The notes beneath the pieces were generated by a model. That model was not told the DNA's origin, did not search any database, and saw only the letters and a program-made list of their open reading frames with translations. A DNA stretch of 64,000 nucleotides from Lycorma delicatula (taxonomy: Eukaryota > Arthropoda > Insecta > Hemiptera > Fulgoridae): the NCBI RefSeq assembly GCF_047948215.1, contig NC_134467.1:35059020-35123019 (forward strand). The letters are read 5' to 3'. A program made the position numbers and the translations under genes. This document shows, one piece after another, positions 11,001 through 22,248 of this stretch (the stretch's first letter is position 1; each line of letters starts with the position of its first letter).

Positions 11001-13643
11001 ATTAAGAAAGCTTGTGATACCATGAGACATCACGCTTTCCAGTTTTGAAGACGAGCCTGCATTCCTTTTTGAACATTGTCTTGTCTACGTCGGTGTTCTC
11101 TGATTGAAGGCAGGACATTATCTTCAGAGAGACTCCTATTGATATCATACACGATGACACGGTGACATGGGGCCTCCGCTTCCGCTTTTGATCAACCTGC
11201 ATCTCCAACTTTTTGACAGCAGGAGACTCCGAGATAACCGAACAGTCTCCTTGGTTTCTGCGACAACAACCAGCCCCTTGCTGCTCTCCAGGATGTCACG
11301 GTTTTTGACATTTTTCCGGTTGTTGCGAATGGAAACCCAAAAATCCTGTATTAAATCCTTGCTCGAAGTTTTAGAGCCCGCCGCTCTGTCGATAAAGGTA
11401 ACTTCCGGCTTCTTAGCCACTTTGCTGGCATCACGCTTTGTTTTCACAATATCCCGATACCGTCTGAGCTGTGCTGGAAGTTGAACAATAACCTTTAAAA
11501 CTGCTTTGGCTTCTTTGGGCTGGGAAGCAAAAGCTCGAACGCCTCCACGATTAAGAGAGAGCCTCATACATCTTCTGAAACCGGAGGAATATCGTATGAC
11601 TTGCGACCGGGCTGACTTTTTCTGGCAGATTTGTCTGCCTGGTCTACCCTTCGCTTTTTTAAAAATTTCCTTTGTATGGTTAACCCGGGTTGGGTGTCCC
11701 CTGAATCCATCTCCGATTCTTCGCTATCTTTTGCGGAGATCGACAGTATAGTGTCGTGCCACCTCTTCCGCCTGGACTTTCTAAGTACGTCACTAAATTC
11801 TGTACCATCTAAGACCGGAAATACAGTATACCTTTCACCCAGGTGAATAACTAGTTCTCGCTGTCTTCCTTCTGCCTTCTTGTTGGGCGATTCCACGATC
11901 TGAATACATCCCGCAGCAAGTACAGGCAGCTGGGGACTTTCTGTATTATTGTGTCATGCTTTGTATCTCTTGGCCACTACTGGATCGTTCGAAAACCACA
12001 GATTACGAACCTCTTTCTGAGAAGAACGCAAGCAGAACTAGCTAGTATTCCCTTGCTTCTTACAGGGTCTTGCGACCAGGATGTTGCCACCTTTCAGCCG
12101 CGATAAGGTGGGTACGGGTCGTATAAATTAAACCCTGATACTTACGTAGAATTCAAATATAACAAGTCTAAAATCAAACACTTCTGACCGTGTCCAAAGT
12201 CTGAGAATAGGTAAAAGCCTTGATACTGCTGGAAGGTACACACTCCACCAGAAGCCAAAACATCAGTAAAAATGGACTCAGCCGCAGTACTCTTGACGCA
12301 CTCAAGGAGACCAGAGGTGTTTGTATTATAAACAGGTAAAAAAGAAGTTAGTAGAGTTTGGCCGTTTATTATTGGCAAATGGACACAGCTGTGAAAATGG
12401 TAAAATTAGTCACTCAAAAACGAGGAGTGCACATGCTTTTTAACAAAGGAAAAAACTCAGTCAGCTACAGAGACGGTACATTCATATTCACAATCATTTA
12501 TAAGAGCTTCTGCAGTTGAATGATCTTTTAGGGAGCGTATTTACAATTGACATTACATAACATATATTTTATACTACTACTACTACTATAAAATTCGAGC
12601 GAATTCTTTCACAGGCCGTAACTAAAAACAAAGAATTTTAGACGTTTGTTTATATTAAATTTTTTCGTTATTTTAATATCGAAAAAATGTTGAAATTCGG
12701 GCTGTCAACGTCAGTGTTGTTGACAGAATGAACCTAGTTAAGGAAAGAAATACGCAGGCGCTACTATAGCTAACCTGTAAAAAACTCCTTGAAACAAACT
12801 GTCCGCATTTCGTGCCTGGTATACGTCTAAAATCGAGTTACCAAAAACGAAAAGCCAAACTCTAGTAAATGACACAAAGCTACTGACCAATTACATTGGT
12901 AGATTTATCACTATTGACACCATAATTTAGTGATTGGTCATCGATCTGGAATTTGTACGTCTACTCTACGGGTAATGACAAAACTTCTTTCACGTTTCCT
13001 GTTAATCTTCATTCGATGTTGAACAGGTGTAGAGCATACTACTGTAGTTGTAAATCGGCCCGTTTTTTCATATTCGTTCCGTTATAATATAAGCAAAAAA
13101 TTTAGCTTTAGACTATTAGAAATCTCTAATAAAAAATAAAAAACGAAATTAATGAAATGGTAAAAGGTTACAGAAAAACGAACAGAATAACGAACCTTAG
13201 GTACAGTAATATTTCAAAATTCCTTACATTTCAATGTACATATCACTCAGAATTATATTCTCTACAAGCTTTCTTACTAAATTATTCCCATTAATTAATC
13301 CATTAACAGAGCTCTCGTTCTAAAAACCTACAAAAAAAATTGTTTTTCCACACCGAGTATTGTGTTTACGTCCGAACATTTTAAAAACTAGTATGGTTAC
13401 AGTTCTAGGACCTATTTTATCCTATTTTCCAGCTCAAATTACATAAGAAACCATAGGTTACTCCTTAAACTTGGGTCCAAAAATTTACAATCTGGATTTA
13501 TCATCAGAAAAGCTGAAATTCGGGTGATATATTCCGCTGGACAGAACACAAAAAAACATCTCCAGACTAATGTTTATATTTTTTTTCCTCTACTTTCATG
13601 ACTGAAGCATGTCCTGAATGTTTCATTGTTTCTTCGTGGGATA

Positions 13644-13680
<37 letters not shown>

Positions 13681-16600
13681 AACCGAGTGTCCGAGATTTT
13701 TCTTACCAACTGTGATATCTTATTAGAAATAAATAACTCCTATAAATGAATCCCTCTTTAACGAGTAACTCAGATAGTTTCCTTCAGTAAATTCTAAATA
13801 GTTCTGTTATTACATAGGAAATAACATATTGTCCATCCACCATGCGGTCTCCACGGCACCCGCCACCTCGCGGGGACATTCTTTATCCGCCATAGACTTG
13901 ATCTTTCTGTCCAGCGAACAGGTGGCTTGCTATGTGGATTAGGGCGTACGCGAGGAGGAGTCGCTCTCAGAACATTTGTTTGTCGAATTTGCCGCGAGGA
14001 CTTCCACAGGCTCTTTCGCCCGGAATGGAAAATTATCTCTAAGAGTGGCTGTATCCGATTTGGAGAAATTATCCAGGCTCGGCTTACTGGTGGGTTGTCA
14101 CCAGTGGATTTATGGGTGTGTTTCAATATGTCTCTGCCGCAGCGGGTGTTTGGATTTCTTGTAACCTTACCCGCCATACTTACTGGTAGATGGACGACAT
14201 CGCTCGCCTCAGGGGTCGGCATGACCAGTCAGAAAATCCCTCAAATGGACCAAGAAACGAGGTACTCCGGGTGAGCAAATGAAGACTCCTCGTCTTAATG
14301 CGGCGGCCATAGAATCGTACAAAGCGGCGATAAAAAAGCCAAGAAGGACGGCTGGCTACAACCTCATGCTGCCACTCAGAAGGATCGATAAGGGAATGCT
14401 TCTAGACTGATTACCGACAGGTTTGGTAGATGGGTTCCTATTCTAAAACAAGAAAGCGTGTTCGGGGTATATCGGAGTCTGTTACCTAGAGAGGACGATC
14501 CTCCGATGGAGGGGACTGATATTGATTGATTAATCATCATTATTCAGCATGGAGGAACTGCTATAGGCCGGGAAGCGGCGAAACTACATACGAGTCCAGG
14601 GCCAGAAGGTACCCCCACGGAAGTTATACGGATATTCGTGAAGAAAGTGGCAGTAGCACTACTAGATGTTTTTAATGGCCTGGTGCTATCTGATTTTATC
14701 GTTCAACAGAGGAAGGAATCCCGTTTGGTACTCCTCCCGAAGCCGGCACGACGAGAAGTTTATCGTCCGAATTGTGTGATTAACTTGATTTGTAAACTTC
14801 TAGAGAAGATGATTGATGCTCGTTTGAAACGGGACATTGAACTTCGTGGAGGATTGTCTGTGCTTCATTACGATTTCCGTGGAAACAGGTCGTCCCCAGA
14901 TACTGTGAGTCATGTGTGTCACTTGGTCGAAGAGGCGACATTCGGGACCTGGCGTACACGGCACATCCCGGCTGTTGACCTGATATTCAGAATGCCTTTA
15001 ATTCTGTATGTTTGGGAACGGTCTTATGCTTTAGAGCGACCGAATGGGGTGGTTGCCAGTGAAATGCCAAGCAAACCAATGTCCGGCAGGTAGGCGCCTC
15101 TTAACACCACAACGGATTAAGATTGGTGACATTTTTCAGATGGAGGCTGCGAAATATGTTGGTGTAAGGCTGGATTACCGTCGCTCCTTCACCGTGAATG
15201 TCCGGGAGTTATCATAGAAGGCAGGGACGATGTTGACTGCCTTGAATAGGTTGTTAGGTAATTTGGCCGACCCTCGTTGTGTTTTTGGGTGTTCTACTTA
15301 GAGGCAAACAAAGCATAAAGACCGAGTCCTGGCTCCTACGGGTGGGGGAACAGGAACAACATAGTCGGGCCTGGTAACCCTACTCTGGGAGTTAGATTGA
15401 GCCGGCTTATTAAAGTAAAAGGGAATCTAATTCGGGAGACAGGAAAAAAAAAGATGGTCCAGGAAATATATAACAAAATTTAGGACATGGTCTACTAGTA
15501 AAGATAAAGAAAAATGATCATGCAAAAGTAGATTTGGAAACGTTTTCATTCTTCTCCTGGAATGTTTATTCATTCCTAAAATTAAATCCTAGATTTAAAT
15601 CTTGGAACGGAGTAAATTAAGGGATATATTTAAAGTTTTATATGTAATCTGACCTAAAAAAAAAATAATAAATTGAAAAATTGTAGTATTAGTATTTAAC
15701 AAGAAATCTTGGTGAACGAAAAAAGACGGGTTGACTAACACACCAACAAAAAGTTCTTTTGAACTTCACCAATAAAAAACCGCAGAAATGCGCGATACTG
15801 CGAAGTCAACGAACTATATTTACAGTTCTAAACATGACCTAACCTAAAAGTAAATGAAAATGGAGAAAAAATTTTAAAAAAGCCCCAAAAAAATATTTCA
15901 GTTCATCTAGATTTTTAATAAAGAATACGTTGAAAAACTCCCTCCAAAATCTAATTCTCCAAGCTGAATAATTATAACATCCACACGATTTACATTAACA
16001 CAAAACAATTTTTAAAACTTATAAGGAAGATGAAAATTTAACAACATAAATCTAATGTATTTAGTACAGAAATGATTGTAATAAAAAAGGAAAAATCAAA
16101 AACAATTTTCATGACTCTAGATAAAATTATGTTCTTAAAATGTAAGGGTTACAAAATATAAAACTCTAGTTAGTCGTTTATGAATATCGTAAAAGGACAA
16201 TGTAACATAAACAATATGTTTATCCGTGTTGATAAAATGTTTAGAACCAGAAATCTATAAGTACGTGAAGAATCGATCTGATTATTAAAATAAAAATTCA
16301 AAGAAATATAGGTAATCATTAAGAAAATATTTATTATATAAACATTAACTCACATGATTCTGATTACGTAATAAATTAAGTTAGTATAAGAAATTATTGT
16401 TTCATGTTTTTTGATTTTCTAAAAATACGTTTTATTAGAATATAAAACTAATTACCGCAAAAAAAAAGATATCTTTAATGAGATTTTCTGAGTGATTTCC
16501 TAATATTTAATTGTAGTTTAACACCAGAAATTATACTAATGTAAATTTTATGAAATTAATAGAAAAAAAAAGTAGAGGGTTTATGTAAATAGTATCTGAA

Positions 16601-19600
16601 CTAAAAGTATCCATATATAATCATCTCTTGTGCATAGAATAAATCGACAAAAAATTTTTTCAAGATTTATTGTTAAACCGACTCACAATGTAGTTGTAGT
16701 CGGATGAAATTTTGACTCTAAAACAGGCGGTTCAGCGCATATATTGGTTCGCAAAATTTCAATCAGTTACGGATATTCAACGGCGTTACGAACCGAATGA
16801 AATATCGATCCTCCTATATCCAAGTTTATTTTTCAGTGGGAAACGTCTTTGTCTTTTACAAACTGGTAATCATCCAAAGTTTCAGTTAGTGATGAAATTG
16901 CGGATCGTGTAAGCGATGCTGCCTGTCCTGGTAAGTCAATTACAATCTGTATGTAGATATTTGCAGAGATATTGTATTACATATATATATGTTTTTTTTT
17001 TTTTTTTAGTAAATATTCTATATACGAAATCGACGACCTGTACCACGCATTATGTTTCGATGGTTATTATTATAAATGGGATATAAATGGATTTAGAAAA
17101 TTGTGTAATGAAGTTGTAAATAGTAATATTATTATTTATGATTTAAAACGTATATTGGAGTTCGGTTCTAAAGTTGTAGAAGCAATATATCATTTTGATG
17201 ATTCAGAAAGATTACAAATAATATACTACAATATGTATCTAAAATTTTGTGATGATAGTGATTGTAGGAAAGATTTATCCGAATTTCTAGTAAATATTTT
17301 TGTAAATTCGTGTCTGGATGGTGAAACATTATTAGATATAGATCATCAATGTATAATTGACAATGGATCTGTCAGCATGGACCTACTGGAATTATTAAGC
17401 ACAATTAGTTATGATATTGTAAATATATCAAAAAATCAAAGAAAATGTTACAAGAATTTGGTTCTTAAATTATATAAGATGTATATAACTGATACTACCA
17501 TTAATTATAGTAAGGAGAAAATATTAAAGTTAAAAAATATTACGGCGTTAATAAAAAATAATAAATGGAATATTTGTGATTACAATTATCACTTAGATGA
17601 AGTTGTTAAATTAAAAATGAATATAGAAGACTATATTGGTTTCATTAAAGCAAATTCAAACGAAACTGAATTAAATAAGGTAATAAAAATATTTATATAT
17701 TTTAATAAAATAAAAATAAAATATTTATATTAAGTAACAAATATTTATTATTTTGGTCATGGAATAATATTTGACAAGACATTAGAAGTTATAAAGACTG
17801 AATATGAAATTAACCAAACGAGGAATTAAAAATTAAAAACAGCTAAAATATGATCGCATGAATTTTCTGGCTTTGCTGGTAAAGTCATACAGTACCCTAA
17901 TCTTGGAAATTAATTTCAATTAACACAGTAATATGAGTTTTAATTGTTAATATTTTAAGAAATTTGATTATAGAGAAATTGTTTAAAATAAATTAATACA
18001 GTTACTTTTTTACGCATTTGAATAGTTGATCATATATAACAGTGTTCTTTGGTGATTGGCTTTCAAATAACAACACATCTTATGAATAGTCGAACTGAGA
18101 CTGTACAAGACTACACTTCATCTATATTCATCCTCAATCATATTCTGAAGTAATATCTTATATTAGGTCCAAACGCTAAGATGCAAAAGAAACGAGATCA
18201 GTAAACGGAATCGTTAGTTTGGTTACCAACATAACCTTTCCAGTTCTCTCTTTAACCTTCGGAACCAGTGTAAGCTATTAATTCATAGGATGATAGTTAT
18301 GAATGTAAATGAAGTGTAGTCTTGCAAGGTCTCAGGTCATCCATTCCTTAGATGTGTTAACAACTGAAATCTAACAATCAAATAACACCGTTATCCAGGA
18401 TCTAGTATTCAAATCCGTATTAACGTAACTGCCTTTACTAGGATTTATATCCTAGAACTCTCGACTTCGACATCAATGATCTGCGATGACGAGTTCATTA
18501 CTACACTTATCGGGTTTGGTTATCAAAATATATTTTTTTCTTAACTACTTCAGCGTAATTACTTCACTAGGTATTACATTAGAAGATGAGATGAACGGAA
18601 ATTTTCGTAGCGTGTGAAAATGCCAAGCCTGACTTGGATTCGAACCCGGGACCTCCGGATGAAAATCCGGGACGCTACCACTTGCGCCACTGAGCCCGGC
18701 GTATCAGTGTTTGATATCATTTTATCAACAAAATGTTGTAAATATAAATAGTATTTATCAATAAACGGTATTTGATCAAATATAAATTTTCTCAAATACA
18801 CAGAATTGAGAAATGAAAAAAAAAGTGTTTTTGATTTGTATTATTTCTGAGTGATGATTAAGCGAAATAGAAAACAATTCCATGGTACATTTGCTTTTGA
18901 TTTTCCTTAATTAGATGCAATTTTAGCTTCTAAAATTTAATATTTGTATGACTTTCCCGTCTGATGGTTTATACACGCTTAGACACACAACATCATTTTG
19001 CTTGTCAGTGCTACACTAGTGCTTCTTGTAGTAACAGGAAGTACTATTAGATCAGGATACCCACGTAGCCGCTAGTTATGAGAATTTTGGTGAGACTGTG
19101 CGATTTTGAAAATAAGTTTCTTCGCAAATATTTTTTTAATGTGCTAAAGTAAAATAAGACCTTAATTAGCCGAAATCTCTAGATGCTGATGTCGACCTTG
19201 CTCTACAGCCTCACCCTAGACCTTTAAATTTGAAATTTTAATGGCATCAATGCCCCATATATAAAAGAAATCTTAACAAGTTTGTTCAAAATCGGGTAAC
19301 TAGTTCTGGAAGTATAAAGTGATTTACAATAGCATACCGAATATACCCGCGTACATATGAAATTCCGGAAATTTTCTTTCTGGTTTTTTTGGGTTCCTTA
19401 CGTGTCAAAACGTCAAGATCCGGAAAAACTGAATTTATCAAAATTGGGTCGGTTACAGTACTTTCCCTTCTGCAGCTATAAATAACTCTGCTATAAAGTT
19501 AGACACGAAATTTTGTCACATTAAAAATAAATTTTTTCGTTTATTATGTATATTATTGGCATACCAGTTTAATCCATAAATTCTACATATCTGGTGAATA

Positions 19601-20928
19601 TAAAGGAATTTTACCTCCAAGGGAAAAATTACTACTTAACTCTTGATTAAATTTAGACAAAATCAAAAAATTTTATTAGGTCATTTCAGTTAATTTTTAT
19701 TTTTTGTAATTAAATCCAAATTTCAATTTATTAACATGTATTTACCAAATATAACGTAACGTTCGGTAAGGTTTTCTAATTAACATTATAAATTATATTA
19801 TATTAATTAAAATTGGACAAGTTTATAGATCTCCGAAGCAGCTTTCTGGATTCGGGTCCCGAAAGCAGCTTTGTCCCTGGCGATGACCATGTTTGAGACA
19901 AATCATCAAAGAGCACCGGTATATACGATCTGGTATTAAAAGCAAGTACCTTTATTAGAATTCAAACCTGAAATCAACTTCTCAACTTCCAAATCTGCTG
20001 ATTTACGAAAAGTAGTTTAAATGCCTAGACCAATCCAGCGGGTTAGCATTAGATATACAAATTATATACAGTATTTTGAGGAATAATAAACTTCCAAAGT
20101 TTAGAATATTTAATTCTATTTTTATCCCTACCCACATTAAAAAAAATAATTAAGGCTGATGATAACCTAGAAATACCAAACAAATTATAACTGTTATTAT
20201 GAGAGCAAAAAAAATAAAATTTTTCACATGTACGATTCAAATATAACTGTAACAGCCCATTAAGTGACAAAGAAAATTTAAAAAAAAAATTCATTATAAC
20301 ATTTAAAAAATAGTAACTTTTTAATTTTTATGTAACACTTTTGCGGCTAACCCTAGGCACGCCTTTTTCCAATAAGTAACGAATTTTCTTTGTTAATTTA
20401 TGCTCTAAAATACATCTGATAAAAATGGAAATTTTTTCCTCGATATCTTGCAACCTCTAGACAAATCTTACTCATAAAAAAGGATATTATATTGGTTTAT
20501 TGCTTGGTGATTGTGCACACGTTTTTATTTTAGCTGTTATTGGCGAATAGCAGACCAATGATGATGCACAAGGCGGCTGCACACGGCTAATCCATATCAC
20601 TAGAAGAAGTTCGTTATTAATTAATTTAGAGATTATTTTTTTTCTTTTTTTTTTCTGAATTTTTATGGGCATCGACTGCTAAGGTCATTAGCCCTCGTCA
20701 CATTCTTTAAAAGAAATTATTATCTCCATCAGGATCGTCATATGTAAGGGTGTAAAGGGCCCTTACATTTTATTTAAAAACACAAACTTCACAATAAACA
20801 TTAAGACATAAAAGACAAGGACAATCACAAACACTTACGGGGTGTAAAGGACCCCGATATTAAAATTTGAGATAAGGTTCTCAAAAGACCATGAAATTAA
20901 AATTTCAACTTATCAATACCATTTCTTT

Positions 20929-20989
<61 letters not shown>

Positions 20990-22213
20990 TACCGCTTAGA
21001 GATTCTTTTATCACAGCTTTAAACTTTCATTTTATAGACTTTTAAGAAGTCCACTGGCGTGTAAAAATGCAACTATATTTTCTTCATTTCCATTATCCAG
21101 ATCAGCACTAATATTATTTCTAAGATGGAACCTCTTTCTGAGGTCCTAATATATGGTACACTCTTCTATTAGATGCTTTATTGTCAGTGTTTTATTACAA
21201 ACACCGCACATTGGTCTCACTTCGCCGGTTAACAAATATAAATTTGTTAATTGCGTGTGACCGATTGTAAGTCTGGTCACTTTCAGAATGTAAATCTATT
21301 GTAGTCTTGTACAGTGTCAGATCGACCGTTCGAGAGTTGTATGGTTAATTGAAACCCAGCCATCAAAGAATACCGGTATCGACAATATAGTATTTAAATA
21401 CTATATCGTGGATACCGATTTACTTTGATTGTTTCGTTTCAATCAATCACACATCTTACGAACAATCGATCTGTAACAGTTAAAGACTGTACTTTATTTA
21501 CACTCATACATATCATCCTCATTCATCCTCTGAAGTAACAACGTTCAGAAAATAATTTTTACGTTTCTGAAATCTCTCCATTTCTGTAAAATAGTATTCT
21601 CGTAAACGCGTTCGTATCCTCAGACCGTTTAGCCGTGTATATGGTAGGGACTAGCGAACCGAGCCTGACCGGCTAGTGTTAAAAAATATTATAATGCCCG
21701 CTGTACAGAAAGAAATATTTGGGCAAGTTTTAAGAGCAGCTGGTAAATTAATAATCGATTAACAAATAGTAATAATAATTTTAATAACACTTTTATTTTT
21801 TTTTACAGATGACTGACATATTGGTTTACATTTCAAAACTTGAAATTGAAAATATATGGACTATACTGGGGAAAATGAAATTAAAAAGTAATTATAAATT
21901 TGTTGAGATATTACAATGGAAGGACTCTGAGATCGCTATACAATCAATTAAATATTATTTCAGTTTAGATAAACCAATGGATTGTTATACTGATATTTTG
22001 AAAGGGATAATATTGTATAATATAAGAATTGGTGGAAACTTAAACAAAGATCAGCATGAGCGGATTTATAAGTTGTTATGCCCAAATAAAGATGTTGAAA
22101 AATTAAACCTCATTGTGGAATCCATAAACTCAGATGAATTACTTGCAAAAAATCCGGAAGAATATATATCTGAATTAAAAAATAAATATAGTCGTAAACT
22201 CGCTTTATTTTGA
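4831..22213 (+). CDS. Unit A: secreted Cys-rich tandem-family protein, 591 aa, five coding exons
   Basis: Joined exons are 4831-5097, 6617-6750, 8444-8743, 17010-17679 and 21809-22213; intron phases are 0, 2, 2, 0. Total coding length is 1776 nt including TGA, and each junction has consensus GT and (T)nAG. The protein begins with a signal peptide (hydrophobic core at residues 10-22, likely cleaved after Ala27). The mature part is rich in Tyr, Trp, Asn and Lys and looks helical. Cys pairs C55/C71, C137/C154 and C249/C266 are spaced 15-16 residues apart, often followed by a D-L-x2-I-L type helix; further Cys lie in exons 4 and 5. No transmembrane segment after the signal and no known catalytic motif is visible. 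I do not recognise the family. A secreted or salivary effector-like role is inferred from the signal peptide, the tandem copies and fast divergence. Extra exons inside the long intron 3 are possible but not needed for frame. Confidence 0.8.
5098..6616 (+). other. Unit A intron 1
   Basis: GT at 5098, AG at 6615-6616 after a long T tract. Apart from the tRNA-like SINE at about 5205-5300 I see only AT-rich sequence with short A/T microsatellites. It matches unit B intron 1 except for a B-specific insert. Confidence 0.7.
5205..5300 (+). repeat. tRNA-like SINE in intron 1, present in all three units
   Basis: A-box-like tggctgagtaagtagagact and B-box-like ggactcgaatcccgatc. Copies at the same distance after exon 1 occur in unit B (40867-40960) and unit C (63515-63610), so it predates all duplications here. 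Confidence 0.65.
6617..6750 (+). CDS. Unit A coding exon 2
   Basis: 134 nt, residues 90-133 plus two bases of Arg134. Starts VANNVKSWKIS after tttcag and ends at gatag|gtatat. The acceptor, length and donor are identical in unit B. It is the most conserved exon between A and B. Confidence 0.85.
6919..7245 (+). other. Conserved GC-richer block in unit A intron 2
   Basis: A stretch with an open frame of 101 codons, GC-richer than the intron around it. Unit B keeps an open 105-codon frame at 43171-43488 with similar sequence (shared LPNFHLAQDY and GYTLPAGIIS). It has no signal peptide and no splice sites that would join it to the gene. It adjoins a transposase relic, so it may be transposon-derived. 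Function unknown. Confidence 0.3.
7262..7560 (-). pseudogene. Tc1/mariner-like transposase fragment in unit A intron 2
   Basis: The reverse strand reads MWEDIPLADRIQMWFLHVGE, then YYCRDVINN and, in another frame, KQEELRHCIEEVAATVRN. These resemble the catalytic DGAPAH...VRxxLN segment and the C-terminal EELR..I.EA segment of Tc1/mariner transposases. The expected Asp appears as Val. Frames are broken. Counterpart in unit B at 43520-43800. Confidence 0.5.
7561..8443 (+). other. 3' part of unit A intron 2
   Basis: AT-rich, no gene seen. Unit B has about 0.8 kb of extra sequence (44065-44878) at the place corresponding to about 7812 here. The acceptor is gcaaacag at 8436-8443. Confidence 0.6.
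8444..8743 (+). CDS. Unit A coding exon 3
   Basis: 300 nt, the last base of Arg134 to two bases of Gly234. Holds the Cys pair C137/C154 (NCVKNVMEAMPWKEWKLFC) and C217 in FGCPYPF. The donor is gg|gtaagtt. Length and both junctions are the same in unit B. Confidence 0.85.
8780..12130 (-). pseudogene. R1-like non-LTR retrotransposon relic, reverse strand, in unit A intron 3
   Basis: Read on the minus strand, 5' to 3': a gag-like ORF1 from about 11896 to 10650 (blocks AEGRQRELVIHLGER, KPEVTFIDRAAGSKTSSKD, SSKGLVVVAETKET, then CCHC zinc-knuckle remnants such as CAHIGEERHNPECPHKK in shifted frames), then an endonuclease part at 10463-10197 (PILIGVDAKAKLPLWHSGIT, QHSFEVCNVAGEL). The reverse transcriptase is missing; compared with unit B about 1.8 kb (46735-48535) has been lost. 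Many stops and frameshifts. Assigned to the R1 clade by motif recall. The 8780-9430 part is not assigned to a domain. Confidence 0.7.
12131..13790. other. Noncoding part of unit A intron 3
   Basis: 12590-12950 matches 49985-50320 in unit B. No gene seen. A TG/TA microsatellite lies at 13646-13682. Confidence 0.5.
13646..13682. repeat. (TG)n(TA)n microsatellite
   Basis: Compound dinucleotide run: TG units, then TA units. Confidence 0.9.
13860..15480 (+). pseudogene. R1-like non-LTR retrotransposon relic, forward strand, in unit A intron 3
   Basis: Forward frames show the endonuclease-RT linker (SYKAAIKKAKKDGW, SPGPEGTPTEVIRIFVKK) and the start of the reverse transcriptase: KESRLVLLPKPAR, then VINLICKLLEKMIDARLKRD, GLSVLHYDFRGNRSS, EEATFGTWRT. 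The frame breaks before the catalytic YADD. A short piece of the C-terminus follows at 15130-15250, then the 3' end at 15280-15480. It is head-to-head with the reverse-strand relic. Unit B keeps the C-terminal part that is lost here. Confidence 0.7.
15481..16689. other. Noncoding part of unit A intron 3, matches unit B 51440-52617
   Basis: AT-rich sequence with no gene or clear repeat. Similar to unit B throughout by eye. Confidence 0.5.
16690..16935 (+). pseudogene. Transposase-type HTH fragment just upstream of exon 4 (unit A)
   Basis: MTLKQAVQRIYWFAKFQSVT, then QRR in one frame, and a downstream part better read in another frame. This matches the N-terminal helix-turn-helix of Tc/mariner-like transposases (the DUF4817 type: LT..Q.V..V.W.AE..S....QR.FR...G..PP). 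One frameshift; only the N-terminus is present. Orthologous fragment in unit B at 52618-52880. Confidence 0.5.
17010..17679 (+). CDS. Unit A coding exon 4
   Basis: 670 nt, the last base of Gly234 to Lys457. The acceptor is a long T run and tag|t. Contains C249/C266 (HALC...FRKLC), KFCDDSDCRKDL, NSCLDGETLLDIDHQC, KCYKNLV and NICDYN. Repeated helix-like segments (YDLKRILEFGSKVVEAI, MDLLELLSTISYDIVNI) suggest internal repeats. The donor is aataag|gtaata, phase 0. Confidence 0.85.
18030..18545. repeat. Inverted pair of SINE fragments in unit A intron 4
   Basis: A forward 3' part (about 18030-18165, gttctttggtgattggcttt) is followed by a reverse copy (about 18245-18545) ending with a reverse tRNA-like head (ctttactaggatttatatcc). 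The pair also occurs at 29480-29935, 53935-54420 and 54740-55235. Confidence 0.6.
18560..18706 (-). repeat. tRNA-derived SINE, reverse strand
   Basis: On the minus strand, A box tggcgcaagtgg and a perfect B box ggttcgaatcc, then a body cttggcattttcacacgcta. The cleanest pol III promoter pair in the window. Relatives in unit B at 54478-54560 and 55262-55392. Confidence 0.8.
19090..19515 (+). repeat. Interspersed repeat R3, near full length
   Basis: Shows both the 5' part (ccgaaatctctagatgctga, then taatggcatcaatg) and the 3' part (gggttccttacgtgtcaaaa, tacagtactttcccttctg). Orthologous copy at 29990-30330. Confidence 0.6.
19885..20050 (-). repeat. SINE fragment, reverse strand
   Basis: Reads tcaaagagcaccggtatata, then tttattagaattcaaacctg and tccaaatctgctgatttac, the reverse complement of the second SINE family. 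Confidence 0.5.
20640..21290 (-). pseudogene. Non-LTR retrotransposon 3' fragment inserted in unit A intron 4
   Basis: The minus strand from 21300 reads VTRLTIGHTQLTNLYLLTGE, then PMCGVCNKTLTIKHLIEEC, a CxxC...H...C knuckle typical of the C-terminal end of Jockey/I-type reverse transcriptases; a stop follows. The 3' UTR-like part includes atcgactgctaaggtcatta. A (TA)n tract sits inside. This insert is absent from the matching places near 32100-32530 and 56400-56620, so it arose after the duplications. Confidence 0.65.
20932..20985. repeat. (TA)n microsatellite
   Basis: Uninterrupted TA run of about 27 units. Confidence 0.95.
21290..21550. repeat. Head-to-head SINE pair forming a hairpin, 0.27 kb before exon 5 (unit A)
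   Basis: Left arm about 21293-21400 and right arm about 21410-21540 are imperfect reverse complements of each other (SINE body), meeting at a short palindrome tagtatttaaatacta. Homologous structures stand before the other two last exons at 32528-32800 and 56630-56860. Confidence 0.65.
21809..22213 (+). CDS. Unit A coding exon 5 (C-terminus)
   Basis: 405 nt with TGA at 22211-22213, residues 458-591. Follows tttacag. It begins with an ATG codon, but unit B has TTG here, so this Met is internal. Contains MDCY and LLCPNKD. The first third is almost identical among the three copies in the window; the rest is divergent. Confidence 0.85.
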   Translation: MTDILVYISKLEIENIWTILGKMKLKSNYKFVEILQWKDSEIAIQSIKYYFSLDKPMDCYTDILKGIILYNIRIGGNLNKDQHERIYKLLCPNKDVEKLNLIVESINSDELLAKNPEEYISELKNKYSRKLALF

Positions 22214-22248
22214 TTGTACTTATATTTAGATCTACGAATATTTATTGA

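Larger units (their letters stand above)
17680..21808 (+). other. Unit A intron 4
   Basis: Filled with SINEs, an R3 repeat and one retrotransposon tail, listed separately. Its 3' part (from about 18040) is the segment that also survives next to the orphan last exon at 29480-33057. Confidence 0.7.

Noticed and set aside
18590..18706. A functional tRNA gene
   Set aside because: Good A and B boxes, but no acceptor-stem pairing was evident, and it continues into a SINE body found in several copies.
21809..22213. Exon 5 as a separate 134-aa gene starting at its ATG
   Set aside because: Unit B has TTG at this codon, an acceptor directly precedes it, and the phase fits exon 4.
4831..22213. Identity as an aphid bicycle gene (paired Cys-Tyr-Cys, secreted, fast-evolving)
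   Set aside because: Similar in general style, but those genes have many very small exons mostly in one phase; here there are few larger exons with phases 0, 2, 2, 0 and the Cys spacing does not clearly fit.
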